Assembly: GCF_009909195.1 (NCBI RefSeq)
Contig: NZ_JAAAMU010000013.1
Location: 62,001-126,000, forward strand
Reading direction: 5' to 3'
DNA: 64,000 nucleotides
From: Paenibacillus sacheonensis
GTDB lineage: Bacteria; Bacillota; Bacilli; Paenibacillales; Paenibacillaceae
The notes beneath the pieces are model-generated. The model had not been told where the DNA came from, did no database searches, and was given only the letters and a program-made list of their open reading frames with translations. Positions 1 through 8,560 of the stretch are shown here, piece after piece. The first letter of the stretch is position 1. Each line of letters starts with the position of its first letter. Position numbers and translations under genes: made by a program.

Positions 1-2
1 GC

Positions 3-668
3 CTGATCGGCTTGAACGGCGCCGGCAAGAGTACCGCCATTAAGCATATTCTCGGGCTAATGCAGGCGCATGCGGGCGAGATCCGCATCGACGGCCATAC
101 GCTTGCGGAACAGCCGGAGAACTATCGGCAGGCGCTCGCTTACGTGCCGGAATCGCCGCTGCTCTTCGACGAACTGACGGTGGAGGAGCATCTGCGTTTG
201 ACGGGCATGGCTTACGGCGTCGAGGAACCGCTCTACGAGAAGCGCAGCGAAAGCCTGCTGGATGAGTTCTACATGACCCCGAAGCGCGGCGCATTCGCTT
301 CGCATCTCTCGAAGGGGATGCGGCAGAAGGTCATGATCATGAATGCTCTTCTGGCGCGGCCGGCGCTGTACGTCATCGACGAACCGTTTCTGGGCTTGGA
401 CCCGCTCGGTATCCGATCGCTGCTGGATAAGCTGGTCGAGGTGACGAAGGAAGGCTCGTCCGTGTTCATGAGCTCGCACATTCTGTCCACGGTAGAGTCG
501 TATTGCAGCCGCTTCATCGTGCTGCACCAGGGCGTCATCGTCGCGCAGGGAACGCTGGCCGACGTCTGCGAGACGGCGGGCATGACGCGCGACACCGGCG
601 CTGGTTCGCTGGAGGAAGCCTTCTACCGCCTGGTGGCAAATGGGGGATCGCATGGATCGTTCCGTTGA
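3..668 (+). CDS. ecsA: ABC transporter ATP-binding protein EcsA (5' truncated by the window)
   Basis: ATPase subunit of the Ecs ABC transporter, which in Bacillus is linked to secretion, competence and regulated proteolysis at the membrane. The reading frame is already open at base 3 and begins inside Walker A (LIGLNGAGKST), so roughly 30-40 N-terminal residues lie outside the window. The ABC signature appears as LSKGMRQK and Walker B as ALYVIDEP, followed by the switch His in SSHIL. The variant signature (LSKGM instead of LSGGQ) is typical of EcsA. The stop overlaps the start of the permease gene, so the two are translationally coupled. Family assignment is firm; the substrate is unknown for the whole family. 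Confidence 0.9.
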   Translation: MIGLNGAGKSTAIKHILGLMQAHAGEIRIDGHTLAEQPENYRQALAYVPESPLLFDELTVEEHLRLTGMAYGVEEPLYEKRSESLLDEFYMTPKRGAFASHLSKGMRQKVMIMNALLARPALYVIDEPFLGLDPLGIRSLLDKLVEVTKEGSSVFMSSHILSTVESYCSRFIVLHQGVIVAQGTLADVCETAGMTRDTGAGSLEEAFYRLVANGGSHGSFR

Positions 669-1896
669 TGCGCTGTGGCGCAAGCGCGCCAAAGACTTTC
701 GGCGCGGAAGCAGCCCGTACCTGCGCGACATGGCCCAAAGCGGGCTGCCCGGCGTCACGATCATGCTGCTCCTCGCCGGAATCGCAGGGTATGGCCTGCT
801 GCTGCGCGACATGCCGGTGAATTTCCCGTTCACGCTTGTCGGCGTCGTTCTGTTGACGCCATTCATGAGTTGGAGCCCGCTGCGCACCTGGCTTCGGGAG
901 GCGGATATCGTCTTCTTGGTGCCGCGCGAAGCGGAGATGCCCGCTTATCTTCGGCGCTCGTTCCGTTATAATACCTTTGCCTGCGCGGCTGCGGTCCTTA
1001 TCGTTTGCTTGGTTTACTTACCGCTTTATCTGGCAGGGCCGGCTGCGACGCCGCCCGTCCTCATCGTTATCTTCGCGCTGCTGCTGAAGCTGATGAACAC
1101 GGCCGGCGCCTGGCGCGAACGCCAGCTTGCGGGACGCGGACCGCGGCGCTTGATCCGGTTGCTCCGCTGGGGCGCGACCGCCGTCGCGGCTGGTGCGCTG
1201 CTGCAGACGGAGCTGTGGAAAACCGTGCTCTACCTGGTTGTGATCGCGGGCTTGTTTTGGCTGCTGTACGCGCGTTTGCCGCGTTATCCGCTGCCTTGGC
1301 TGACCTTGATCGCCGAAGAGCAAGTGACGCGCCGGCGGTATATGGCCTTCTTCAGCGCCTTTGCCGACGTGCCGACGGAGTCGGCAGCCGTCCGGTCACG
1401 GCCGTATATTTCGTGGCTGGCGCGATTTGTCCCGTATGGCAAACGAAACGCGTTTACGTATTTGTACGCGTATACGCTTGTTCGGACTGAACTTGGCGGC
1501 ATTATTTTGCGGCTGGCGGGCCTCGGCATCGTCTCCGGCATGCTGTCCGCTTACGCCGGCTTGCTCCAGGGCTGGGGCTCGGCCTGCGTCTGTCTGCTGT
1601 TCGTTTGGCTCAGCGGCATTCAGCTGGGCTCGCTCGCGCACTCGCATCGGCATTCCGTCTGGCGGCTCGTCTATCCGCTGCCGGAGCAGACGCGCCGCGA
1701 TGCCGTGCTGCGCGTCGATCGGATCACCGCGCTGCTCTGCGCCTTTGCGATCTGGCTGCCGCATGGCATTCTGCTGCCGGGGCAGGGCATGACCGTGCCC
1801 GCTCTGGCTGCGCTCGCGCTGTCTGTGCTGTATGTGCTGGCGCTCCGGCCGGCGCGGATGAAGAAGCTGTTGACGTTTGATCCGGACGACGATTAG
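652..1896 (+). CDS. ecsB: ABC transporter permease EcsB
   Basis: Membrane subunit partnering EcsA, 414 residues with several hydrophobic segments grouped in the first ~170 and the last ~150 residues. I chose ATG 652 because a G-rich site (GGGGGA, 642-647) sits just upstream; an in-frame ATG at 640 lies within that site. The gene overlaps the ecsA stop by 17 bases, so it is surely co-translated. The length agrees with EcsB proteins (about 400 residues). EcsC is not present directly downstream; instead the gene runs into non-coding repeat arrays starting about 6 bases after the stop codon. Confidence 0.88.
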   Translation: MDRSVDALWRKRAKDFRRGSSPYLRDMAQSGLPGVTIMLLLAGIAGYGLLLRDMPVNFPFTLVGVVLLTPFMSWSPLRTWLREADIVFLVPREAEMPAYLRRSFRYNTFACAAAVLIVCLVYLPLYLAGPAATPPVLIVIFALLLKLMNTAGAWRERQLAGRGPRRLIRLLRWGATAVAAGALLQTELWKTVLYLVVIAGLFWLLYARLPRYPLPWLTLIAEEQVTRRRYMAFFSAFADVPTESAAVRSRPYISWLARFVPYGKRNAFTYLYAYTLVRTELGGIILRLAGLGIVSGMLSAYAGLLQGWGSACVCLLFVWLSGIQLGSLAHSHRHSVWRLVYPLPEQTRRDAVLRVDRITALLCAFAIWLPHGILLPGQGMTVPALAALALSVLYVLALRPARMKKLLTFDPDDD

Positions 1897-1902
1897 AGGC
1901 TC

Positions 1903-2057
1903 GGTATTGCGATGGATGCTCTCGTGGTGCTCCGGTATTGCGATGGATGCTCCCGTGGTGCTCCGGTATTGCGATGGATGCGCTCGTGGTGCTCCGGTAT
2001 TGCGATGGATGCGCTCGTGGCGCTCCGGTTTTGCGATGGATGCTCCCGTGGTGCTCC
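1903..2057 (+). repeat. Tandem array of five 31-bp repeats
   Basis: Five head-to-tail copies begin at 1903, 1934, 1965, 1996 and 2027. Each starts GGTATTGCGATGGATG (the last has GGTTTTGCG) and ends TGGTGCTCC or GGCGCTCC. Point differences are few. The array begins right after the ecsB stop. It is open in several frames only because of its composition; there are no start signals. Confidence 0.85.
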
Positions 2058-2480
2058 GCACCAAAGTCGCATCCATTCGCAAAACCTACGCACCAAAGTC
2101 ATGTCCATTCGCCAAAACCTTCGCACCAAAGTCACGTCCGTTCGCAAAACCTTCGCACCAAAGTCACGTCCATTCGCAAAACCTACGCACCAAAGTCGCG
2201 TCCGTTCGCAAACCTTCGCTTGCAGTGTTTTTTGAGGGCCGGGGCTCCGAGGATTAGTGCTCCGGCTTTGTTCTAGGCGCTCCCGTGGTGCTCCGCACCA
2301 AAGTCGCATCCATTCGCAAAACCTACGCAGCAAAGTCACGTCCATTCGCAAAACCTACGCACCAAAGTCACGCCCGTTCCCAAAACCTTCGTTTGCGGTG
2401 TTTTTTGAGGGCCGGGGCTCCGAGGGTTGGGGCTCCGGCTTTGTTCTAGGCGCTCCCGTGGTGCTTTGCACCAAAGTCGC
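2042..2480 (+). repeat. Composite repeat region with a 29-bp hairpin core and 32-33-bp units
   Basis: Units of about 32-33 bp that begin GCACCAAAGTC and contain CCATTCGCAAAACC or CCGTTCGCAAAACC occur from 2057 to about 2218 (five copies) and from 2293 to about 2390 (three copies). Between and after these blocks a longer segment is repeated: a T-run and GGGCCGGGGCTCCGAGG, then GCTCCGGCTTTGTTCTAGGC, at about 2220-2280 and 2396-2455. A 29-bp core centred on the hairpin TGGTGC-TCC-GCACCA lies at 2042-2070, 2279-2307 and, with a changed loop (TTT), at 2452-2480. There are no unique spacers, so this is not a CRISPR array. Confidence 0.8.
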
Positions 2481-2526
2481 TCCCAGCTCAAAACCTTCGT
2501 TTGGTTTGTATGGAATTGGATAGATC

Positions 2527-2716
2527 GAAATAAGTGCAAATATGCACTTAATTCCGGCTAAAAGGTGGATTTGAGCGAAATAAGTGCAAATATGCACTTA
2601 TTTCTTTACGTACACCCAAATGGATGATTTTTTGTGCGAAATAAGTGCTGATATGCACTTATTTCGAAAATCGTCGGGAAAATTGAGGAATTAGTTGCAT
2701 ATTTGCACTTATTTCC
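2527..2716. repeat. Cluster of four AAATAAGTGCA hairpins
   Basis: Four copies of a palindrome occur every 50-60 bases: about 2527-2555, 2575-2604, 2637-2666 and 2690-2716. The best copies pair AAATAAGTGCA with TGCACTTATTT around a 4-base loop (AATA or TGAT in two copies), an 11-bp perfect stem. The first and last copies are degenerate in one arm. The sequences between hairpins are unrelated. There is no gene on either side within 350 bases. The function is unknown; it could be protein-binding sites or a mobile hairpin that has multiplied locally. Confidence 0.8.
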
Positions 2717-2846
2717 TCTTTAGCCCCTAATTGGATGGGGACGTTTCTTGTCTCATCATGCCAGATACATTTTGTAAAGCCGCAGGCCCGGGTAACCGTT
2801 ATTTGTATGGTTGTGCTCTCTACTCGCCAAGCGGTGTCCAGCTGCG

Positions 2847-2985
2847 GGCACGCGATTTGCGAAACGGCGCCACGTGTGCCGAGAACGCAATCGCGAAACG
2901 GCACCACGCCTGCCGAGAACGTAATCGCGAAGCGGCACCATTCCTACCGGGCACGCAATTTGCAAAGCGGCGCCACGCCTTCCGC
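2847..2985 (+). repeat. Tandem array of about four 33-34-bp repeats
   Basis: Imperfect copies containing CGAAACGGCGCCACG or AAGCGGCACCA, followed by TGCCGAGAACG or ACCGGGCACGC, and AATCGCGAA or AATTTGCAAA, follow each other from about 2847 to 2985. This is the fourth repeat family in the 1.2-kb gap between ecsB and the GNAT gene. No convincing coding region was seen between 1897 and 3179. Confidence 0.65.
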
Positions 2986-3074
2986 ATTGCTGCCTGTGCA
3001 TGAAATGCTACCTTTGTTCACTATGGGATCGCGGGAGTTCTATATCGCTCTTAACGACCTCATGCGCAGCTAAT

Positions 3075-3124
3075 CAAAAAAGCACCGGCAACGCCTCATG
3101 CAGACGATTGCCGGTGCTCTTTTC
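3075..3124 (-). terminator. Rho-independent terminator of the GNAT gene
   Basis: The stem AGCACCGGCAA (3081-3091) pairs with TTGCCGGTGCT (3109-3119). A-run on the left and T-run on the right make it usable on both strands; on the minus strand it lies 56 bases past the GNAT stop. Confidence 0.85.
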
Positions 3125-3179
3125 TATGAATACATACGCCGGTGCTTCTTTTCTAGGCAACAAGCTGCCAAATGCCATG

Positions 3180-3701
3180 CTAGAGCAAGGCCGTTTGCCG
3201 CTTCAAATCCAGCCGATAGCCTTTGACCAGCGTCTCGCCGTTCATGATATCGGTATTGAATGCGCGCTCGAAGCCGAGGCGTTCGTAGAGGCTGACGGCG
3301 GACGCCATCATGTCGGACGTGTGCAGGTTCAGCCACTCGGCGCCCAGCAGGACGGATCTGGAGACGGCTTCGCGGATGAGCGCCGTCGCGATGCCTTTGC
3401 CCCGATGCGCGGGCGGCACGGCAAGCAGCCGGATGATCGGGTTCGTAATGCCGAGCTGGGGCGCTCCGTAGGCGGCTGCCGAGTCCATGAAGAGCTGGGC
3501 GGAGCCGACGATGCGGCCGTCCTCCTCCGCGACGATTTTTGCCGCGACTCCTTCGTTGTCGAAGGAAGCGAGAATAGAGTCGCGGTATGCCTCCCATCGG
3601 TCCGCGGACAAGGTTTCCGAGTACTGCGAATAAGCATCGATGCTGACCTGAATGACCGCGTCGCGGTCTGCGTCCGTCGCATCCCGAATGATGATTGTCA
3701 T
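3180..3701 (-). CDS. GNAT family N-acetyltransferase
   Basis: A 173-residue acetyl-CoA-dependent N-acetyltransferase. The acetyl-CoA loop is visible as HRGKGIA at about residues 97-103, followed by the typical YERLGF motif near residue 140. The start is ATG 3701 with a GGGAGGA site upstream on the minus strand. It is transcribed divergently from the LysR regulator of the sulfur operon. B. subtilis has a GNAT (SnaA/YtmI) in the equivalent operon that acetylates S-substituted cysteines, so this gene could fill that role, but nothing in the sequence itself proves the substrate. Confidence 0.85.
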   Translation of the reverse strand: MTIIIRDATDADRDAVIQVSIDAYSQYSETLSADRWEAYRDSILASFDNEGVAAKIVAEEDGRIVGSAQLFMDSAAAYGAPQLGITNPIIRLLAVPPAHRGKGIATALIREAVSRSVLLGAEWLNLHTSDMMASAVSLYERLGFERAFNTDIMNGETLVKGYRLDLKRQTALL

Positions 3702-4006
3702 CGAATATTCCTCCCTATCGGCTGACGCCCGCCGGGCGCCTTCAAGTAAAACTCATTATACTCCGTAATTCCGACTGGATAAATAGGATATATAATAATT
3801 CAATATGCCAATAGAAGATATCGATAGAAGATAGGATTGAATTCATGATTGAACATAAGATTGAATTCATGATTGAATTCACTATTGAAATCAAAGATTG
3901 AAAGATAGTTAGTTAAGATTCGATAAAGGTTCCGATGCAGGAGGGTTTCTTTAGAAAACCAATTCCTTTCCATTCTCCCTCTGCAAGCTGCCGAAAGCAA
4001 GCCTCA
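3702..4006. other. AT-rich intergenic region with GATTGAATTCATGATTGAA repeats
   Basis: The gap between the divergent GNAT and LysR genes is AT-rich. A 19-base unit occurs twice, at 3835-3853 and 3859-3877, followed by degenerate ATTGAA copies up to about 3905. No coding region is visible. The divergent layout and the repeats make it a candidate regulatory region. Confidence 0.5.
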
Positions 4007-4036
4007 TTGACGCCGCGCGGGCAAAAGCTATAGAAT
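4007..4036 (+). promoter_or_regulatory. Sigma-A-type promoter for the LysR gene
   Basis: TTGACG (4007-4012), a 16-base spacer and TATAGA (4029-4034), or TAGAAT with 18 bases. The predicted start of transcription is about 50 bases before the ATG. Confidence 0.5.
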
Positions 4037-4091
4037 ACATATAATTCCCAGTTTGTTGATGCGAATAATAAAATATAAGGCGGTGCCGGAT

Positions 4092-4970
4092 ATGAACATC
4101 GAGAATATCGAGGCTTTTGTCTACGTGAATCATTACGGAAGCTTCAACAAGGCGGCCGAGGTACTGTTCCTTTCCCAGCCGTCGGTAACGGCCCGTATCC
4201 AAACGCTGGAACGCGAGCTCGACTGCAAAGTGTTCGACCGGCTGGGCAAGCAAATCGCGCTGACCGAGAAGGGCAAGCAGTTCCTCCCCTACGCGCAGCA
4301 GATCATGCAGACGTTTCAGAAAGGCAAGCTGCACATGCAGCAGCGCAAAACGGTTCCGCACGAGCTGCGGATCGGCGCGACGGTGTCCGTCTCGAATTAT
4401 CTCATTCCGAGCCTGCTGCCCCGGCTAAAGCAGCGATACCCGGAAATCCATATCAAGCTGACGACCTCGAGCACGGACGATCTGGTAAACAAGCTGCTTA
4501 ACAAGGAAATCGATCTCGCATTCGTGCGCAAGGTGGTGCATCCTTCCCTGATCTCTTATAAATTTTACGAGGATCCGATCAAACTATACGTGTACGAAGG
4601 GCATCCATTCACGCAGAAGAGCAGCGTGTCCATCGAAGAAATTGGCTTCCAGCCGCTCGTCTTCTTCGAATGCGGTTCGCTTGACTGGATGCGGGTGCAC
4701 CGGGTGTTCGACAGCCTGGACCGTCAGCCGAACATCGAATACTTCGTCGACAATTCCGAGTCGGCCAAGAAGCTCGTGCTGGAGCGCGCCGGCATCTGTT
4801 TCCTGCCGGGGCTGTGCGTGGAGGAGGAAGTGCGGGAGGAGAAACTCTTTCCGATCGATTTCGAGGAAGTGAACGGCATCACGCTGCAGACGAACCTGAT
4901 TGCCCGGAACGGCGAGCATGCCATGTTCGCGGAATCGCTGATGGAGATCGGTGAGTCGCTGTTCGGCTAA
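4092..4970 (+). CDS. LysR-type transcriptional regulator of the sulfur operon
   Basis: A 292-residue LysR protein. An N-terminal winged helix-turn-helix (residues ~3-60, with the recognition stretch SFNKAAEVLFLSQPSVTARI) is followed by a substrate-binding domain of the periplasmic-binding fold (~90-290). I chose ATG 4092 because it gives the canonical LysR N-terminus MNIENIEAFV. It sits just upstream of, and in the same direction as, a TcyLMN-type importer operon, the same arrangement as ytlI and the ytm operon in B. subtilis, where YtlI activates the operon. It is therefore the likely activator here; the co-inducer is unknown. Confidence 0.85.
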   Translation: MNIENIEAFVYVNHYGSFNKAAEVLFLSQPSVTARIQTLERELDCKVFDRLGKQIALTEKGKQFLPYAQQIMQTFQKGKLHMQQRKTVPHELRIGATVSVSNYLIPSLLPRLKQRYPEIHIKLTTSSTDDLVNKLLNKEIDLAFVRKVVHPSLISYKFYEDPIKLYVYEGHPFTQKSSVSIEEIGFQPLVFFECGSLDWMRVHRVFDSLDRQPNIEYFVDNSESAKKLVLERAGICFLPGLCVEEEVREEKLFPIDFEEVNGITLQTNLIARNGEHAMFAESLMEIGESLFG

Positions 4971-5180
4971 TTCCAGGCATGCGAGATATTCGGAGTATGC
5001 GATGTTTGAGTGGTGCGTACATGCCGAGTTCGGCTGTGAATCGGCGGTATTACGCATTCCCTCTATGCTTGGTATGGATCGGCTCGTTTCTCCTCCGCAT
5101 CGCCAGCAACTTAAACGCCCTCCCAGGCGACAGATCGAATCTCTCCATCGACGTATAGAAAATCTCTATCGAAAAGCGGA

Positions 5181-5246
5181 TTGACCGATAACGGCCTCGG
5201 ATGATAAATTAGTTTCAATCCAATTCCGATTAAAACGATTGGAATT
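5181..5246 (+). promoter_or_regulatory. Putative promoter and operator of the tcy-type operon
   Basis: TTGACC (5181-5186) and GATAAA (5203-5208) with a 16-base spacer form a plausible promoter. Just downstream, AATTCC (5222-5227) and GGAATT (5241-5246) form a perfect inverted repeat with 13 bases between them, a size that suits a LysR or CymR-type dimer. The rest of the 380-base gap (4971-5350) shows no gene and no riboswitch that I recognise; in particular the S-box signature is absent. Confidence 0.4.
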
Positions 5247-5350
5247 ATAAAATTTAGATTTGGCGACGATCTACCATTCCTGTGGAGGTCCGAAGGCACA
5301 GCCTTGGCCGGTACGGCAAAGGGAACATCACACAGCGGAGGTAGAGGGGT

Positions 5351-6220
5351 ATGAAAAAGACAATGATCGGTACGGCAGGCTTGGCGTTGGTGGCATTAAC
5401 GGTGGTTGCGACGGGGTGCAGCTCGAAGAACGAAACGAACGAGGCCAGCGCGAACGCTTCCGGCAATGCGAAGACGAATGATGCGGCAAGCGCAAACGCG
5501 GCGGCGGACGTGAAGAAGATCATCGTCGGCACCGGTACGCAATTTCCGAAGGTATGCTTCTTGGACGAAAACGGCAAGCTGACCGGCTTCGACGTCGAAC
5601 TCGTGAAAGAGATCGACAAGCGCCTGCCGGGTTACGAATTCGAGTTCCAAACGCTCGATTTCTCCAACCTGCTGCTCAGCCTCGAAACGAAGAAGATCGA
5701 CTTCGTAGCGCATGAGATGGAGCAGAACCCGGACCGCGCGGCCAAATATTTGTTCAACAAGGAAGCATACGCCCACTGGAAAACGAAGATCATCGTTCCG
5801 AAGGATAAAGGCGCCGCCTATAAAAACCTGGACGACCTGAAAGGCAAGAAGGTGCTGACGACCGCGACGAGCGCCGAGGCGACGCTGCTGGAAACCTATA
5901 ATAAATCGCATGACGACGCGATCAAGATCGTCTATACGAACGGCGCGGCCAACGATACCGTCAGCCAATTGACTTCTGGCCGGGTGGATGCCACGCTCGG
6001 GGCGGATTTCACGCTTTCCCTGATCGATCCGCAAGCGAAGCTGGCGTCGGTCGGCGATACGCTGGAAGAAGCCGACGTGCAATTCGTGTTCCGCAAGGAC
6101 GACCCGGACGGACAGAAGCTGGCCGATGCGGTGGACGGCGCCATCAAGGAAATCAAAGCGGACGGCACGCTGGGCAAGCTGAGCGTTCAATGGCTCGGCG
6201 AGGATTACACGCAGGAATAA
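5351..6220 (+). CDS. Cystine/amino-acid ABC transporter substrate-binding lipoprotein (TcyJ/TcyK type)
   Basis: A 289-residue lipoprotein. The signal peptide ends in the lipobox VATGC with the modified Cys at residue 23, followed by a Ser/Asn/Ala-rich linker to about residue 55 and then a family-3 solute-binding domain. The binding domain begins IIVGTGTQFPKVCFLD, with the usual GFDVELVKEI motif. The start at 5351 has a GGAGG site. It is the first gene of an operon with two permeases and an ATPase. B. subtilis has two binding proteins (TcyJ, TcyK); here only one is present. Probable ligands are cystine or S-substituted cysteines, inferred from the neighbours. Confidence 0.87.
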   Translation: MKKTMIGTAGLALVALTVVATGCSSKNETNEASANASGNAKTNDAASANAAADVKKIIVGTGTQFPKVCFLDENGKLTGFDVELVKEIDKRLPGYEFEFQTLDFSNLLLSLETKKIDFVAHEMEQNPDRAAKYLFNKEAYAHWKTKIIVPKDKGAAYKNLDDLKGKKVLTTATSAEATLLETYNKSHDDAIKIVYTNGAANDTVSQLTSGRVDATLGADFTLSLIDPQAKLASVGDTLEEADVQFVFRKDDPDGQKLADAVDGAIKEIKADGTLGKLSVQWLGEDYTQE

Positions 6221-6241
6221 GGCCGAAGGAGGGATAGGATA

Positions 6242-7030
6242 ATGGGAGAAAAGTTCGACATCGGTTATGTCTTCACGTTTTTCCCCAAGCTCGCGGGCAC
6301 GCTTCAGACAACGCTCATCATCGTGGGCGGAGCGCTGCTGACCAGCCTGATCGTCGGATTTCTCGTGGCGCTTCCCCGCCTCTATAAAGTACCTGTCCTG
6401 CAGCGGCTGTCCCAGCTCTATGCTTCGTTCTTCCGGGGAACGCCGATTCTGATTCAGCTCTTCCTGTTCTACTACGGACTGCCGGAGATCCTGAAGCTCG
6501 TCAACATCGACGTCAGCCGGGCGCCCGTGCTCGTATTCGTCATCCTGACCTACGGCCTGCATACAGGCGCCTACGTCTCGGAGACGATTCGATCGGCCGT
6601 CGCCTCCGTGGACCGGGGCCAAGTGGAAGCCGCCTACTCGGTCGGGATGTCCGGTTACCAAGCGTTCACGCGTATCGTGATGCCGCAGGCGCTCGCGATC
6701 GCGGTGCCGGTCCTCTCCAACGTCATTCTGGCGCTGCTGAAGGATACGTCGCTTGCCTTCTCGCTCGGCGTCATGGAGATGACGGGCAAGTCGCAGACGC
6801 TGGCGGCGCTGACGAATCATTTCGTCGAAAGCTATATCTCGCTCGCGCTGATCTATCTGGTCATCAGCATGGTGCTGGAACGGCTGCTCATTATTCTGGA
6901 GCGGAGACTGCTGCGGCACGAGAGCCGCGCAGCCGACCCGTTCCCGGTCTTCCGCCGCGAGCGGTTCCGCCGAATTCGCCAATGGTTCACCCGCGAACGC
7001 AGCGTTCGCCTTAGAGAGGAGGCGCAGTAG
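6242..7030 (+). CDS. tcyL: Amino-acid ABC transporter permease (TcyL type)
   Basis: A 262-residue inner-membrane permease of the HisM family, with about five membrane segments. The conserved cytoplasmic coupling loop is visible around residues 130-165 (VEAAYSVGMSGYQAFTRIVMPQALA). It has a longer, very Arg-rich C-terminal tail (about 35 residues, RHESRAADPF onward) than most relatives. An AGGAGGGATAGG site precedes ATG 6242, and only 21 bases separate it from the binding-protein gene. It should pair with the second permease as a heterodimer. Confidence 0.85.
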   Translation: MGEKFDIGYVFTFFPKLAGTLQTTLIIVGGALLTSLIVGFLVALPRLYKVPVLQRLSQLYASFFRGTPILIQLFLFYYGLPEILKLVNIDVSRAPVLVFVILTYGLHTGAYVSETIRSAVASVDRGQVEAAYSVGMSGYQAFTRIVMPQALAIAVPVLSNVILALLKDTSLAFSLGVMEMTGKSQTLAALTNHFVESYISLALIYLVISMVLERLLIILERRLLRHESRAADPFPVFRRERFRRIRQWFTRERSVRLREEAQ

Positions 7031-7031
7031 C

Positions 7032-7742
7032 ATGAAGCTGGATCCATCGTTCATCTGGGAAGCCTTAGTCAAGCTGCTGCCCGTCATACCGACCTCGCTG
7101 CTCATCACGGCGGTGTCCGTGCTCTGCGGTTTCGTCATCGGTACAGTCGCTGCTTTCATCCGCATTTACAAGGTGCCGGTGCTTCATCCGATTGCCTCCG
7201 CCTACGTCACGTTCATCCGGGGCACGCCGATGCTGACGCATCTGCTCATCATCTATTTCGGATTGCCGCTGATGATCGATGCCTTAAGCTCGCAGCTTGG
7301 ACTCGGATTTCGTTCGGCATCGATTCCGATGATCGATTTCGCGTTCATCGCGTTCTCGCTTACGGCCGGCGGTTACATGTCGGAGGTCGTTCGTTCCGGT
7401 CTGCTTACCGTGAACCGGGGCCAGATCGAAGCCGCCTACGCGGTCGGCATGACGACGCCTCAGGCGATCCGGCGCATCGTGTTCCCGCAGGCGATGGCCG
7501 CGAGCATTCCGAATTTGTCCAACGCGGTCATCGGGATGCTGCATGCGTCGACGCTCGCTTTTACCGTGTCGGTCGTGGAGCTGTTCGCCAAAGCGCAGAT
7601 CGTCGCGTCGACCAACTGGAAATTCTTCGAGGCTTACTTGGCCGCCGCCATTATTTTCTGGGGACTCACGGTTCTGATCGAGCGCGTAGCCGTTTTCTTG
7701 GAGAAACGGGTCAATTCTTACAATCGGGGTGGGGTCGCATGA
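7032..7742 (+). CDS. tcyM: Amino-acid ABC transporter permease (TcyM type)
   Basis: A 236-residue HisM-family permease, paralogous to the gene before it. The EAA-type coupling loop is [19 protein letters not shown], and FIRGTPML is the conserved start of the permease domain. It starts one base after the upstream stop codon, behind AGAGGAGG, and its stop overlaps the ATPase start by four bases. The tight packing indicates equal expression of the two permeases. Confidence 0.85.
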   Translation: MKLDPSFIWEALVKLLPVIPTSLLITAVSVLCGFVIGTVAAFIRIYKVPVLHPIASAYVTFIRGTPMLTHLLIIYFGLPLMIDALSSQLGLGFRSASIPMIDFAFIAFSLTAGGYMSEVVRSGLLTVNRGQIEAAYAVGMTTPQAIRRIVFPQAMAASIPNLSNAVIGMLHASTLAFTVSVVELFAKAQIVASTNWKFFEAYLAAAIIFWGLTVLIERVAVFLEKRVNSYNRGGVA

Positions 7743-8491
7743 TCAAGCTGACGGGCATTACCAAATCATTCGGCAGGCAGCAGGTGCTGCAAGGGATCGA
7801 TCTTCAGGTGGAGAAAGGCGAGGTCGTCGTCATTTTGGGTCCGAGCGGCTCCGGCAAAACGACGCTCCTGCGCTGCATCAATTACCTGGAACGTCCGAAC
7901 GAAGGACGAATCGAGATCGGGGATTTCGAGGTCGACTGCGGCCGCGCAAGCAAGAAGGATATCTACGCGCTGCGGGGCAAGACGGCGATGGTGTTCCAGC
8001 ATTACAATCTCTTCAAGCACAAGACCGTGCTGGAGAACGTCATGGAAGGCCTCGTCATCGTGCAGAAGATGCCCAAGGAAACGGCGCGCCGCCGCAGCGT
8101 CGAGGTGCTGGAGAAAGTCGGGCTCGGCGAGAAGCTGGACGCTTATCCGAGCATGCTCTCCGGCGGTCAGCAGCAGCGCGTCGGCATCGCCCGGGCGCTG
8201 GCGCTGAATCCGGAGGTTATCCTGTTCGACGAACCGACCTCGGCGCTCGATCCCGAGCTCGTCGGCGAGGTGCTGGCGGTCATTCGCCGGATCGCGAAGG
8301 AAGGGATCACGATGATCGTGGTCACGCACGAGATGGGCTTTGCCCGCGACGTGGCGAACCACGTGGTGTTCATGGACGGCGGCGTCATCGTCGAAGAAGG
8401 CGCGCCGAGGGATATCTTCAACAAACCGCGGGAAGAGCGGACGAAGCAGTTTTTCAAGCGGATCATGCCGGAGCCGGCCTATTCCATCTAA
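7739..8491 (+). CDS. tcyN: Cystine ABC transporter ATP-binding protein (TcyN type)
   Basis: A 250-residue ATPase with Walker [10 protein letters not shown] (residues ~35-43), signature [15 protein letters not shown], Walker B VILFDEP and the switch His in VVTHEMGFA. The stretch [15 protein letters not shown] and the C-terminal [11 protein letters not shown] are close to B. subtilis TcyN as I remember it. The 4-base ATGA overlap couples its translation to the permease gene. Together with the two permeases and the lipoprotein it makes a complete importer. Confidence 0.9.
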   Translation: MIKLTGITKSFGRQQVLQGIDLQVEKGEVVVILGPSGSGKTTLLRCINYLERPNEGRIEIGDFEVDCGRASKKDIYALRGKTAMVFQHYNLFKHKTVLENVMEGLVIVQKMPKETARRRSVEVLEKVGLGEKLDAYPSMLSGGQQQRVGIARALALNPEVILFDEPTSALDPELVGEVLAVIRRIAKEGITMIVVTHEMGFARDVANHVVFMDGGVIVEEGAPRDIFNKPREERTKQFFKRIMPEPAYSI

Positions 8492-8560
8492 TTTCATGCC
8501 AGTTCAAGCCGATTTCACGCAATCAATCCAACCCAATTCAAGCTACCAGGAGGGAAAGCA

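Noticed and set aside
2042..2480. Possible CRISPR array because of ~32-bp units
   Set aside because: The units follow each other without unique spacers and no cas gene is visible.
1893..2523. Several open frames of 67-152 codons in the repeat arrays on both strands
   Set aside because: They exist only because the repeat length does not create stops; they have no ribosome sites, and the peptides repeat the DNA periodicity.
2731..3073. Overlapping 90- and 112-codon open frames before the GNAT terminator
   Set aside because: They lie over the 34-bp repeat array, in competing frames, without start signals.
4971..5350. SAM (S-box) riboswitch or T-box leader before the sulfur operon
   Set aside because: I looked for the conserved S-box and T-box signature bases and did not find them; the stretch is also too short for a T-box with terminator.
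5396..7165. 589-codon open frame on the minus strand across the transporter genes
   Set aside because: It is antisense to well-recognised binding-protein and permease genes, Arg/Gln/His-rich as typical for GC-rich shadows, and lacks a start signal.
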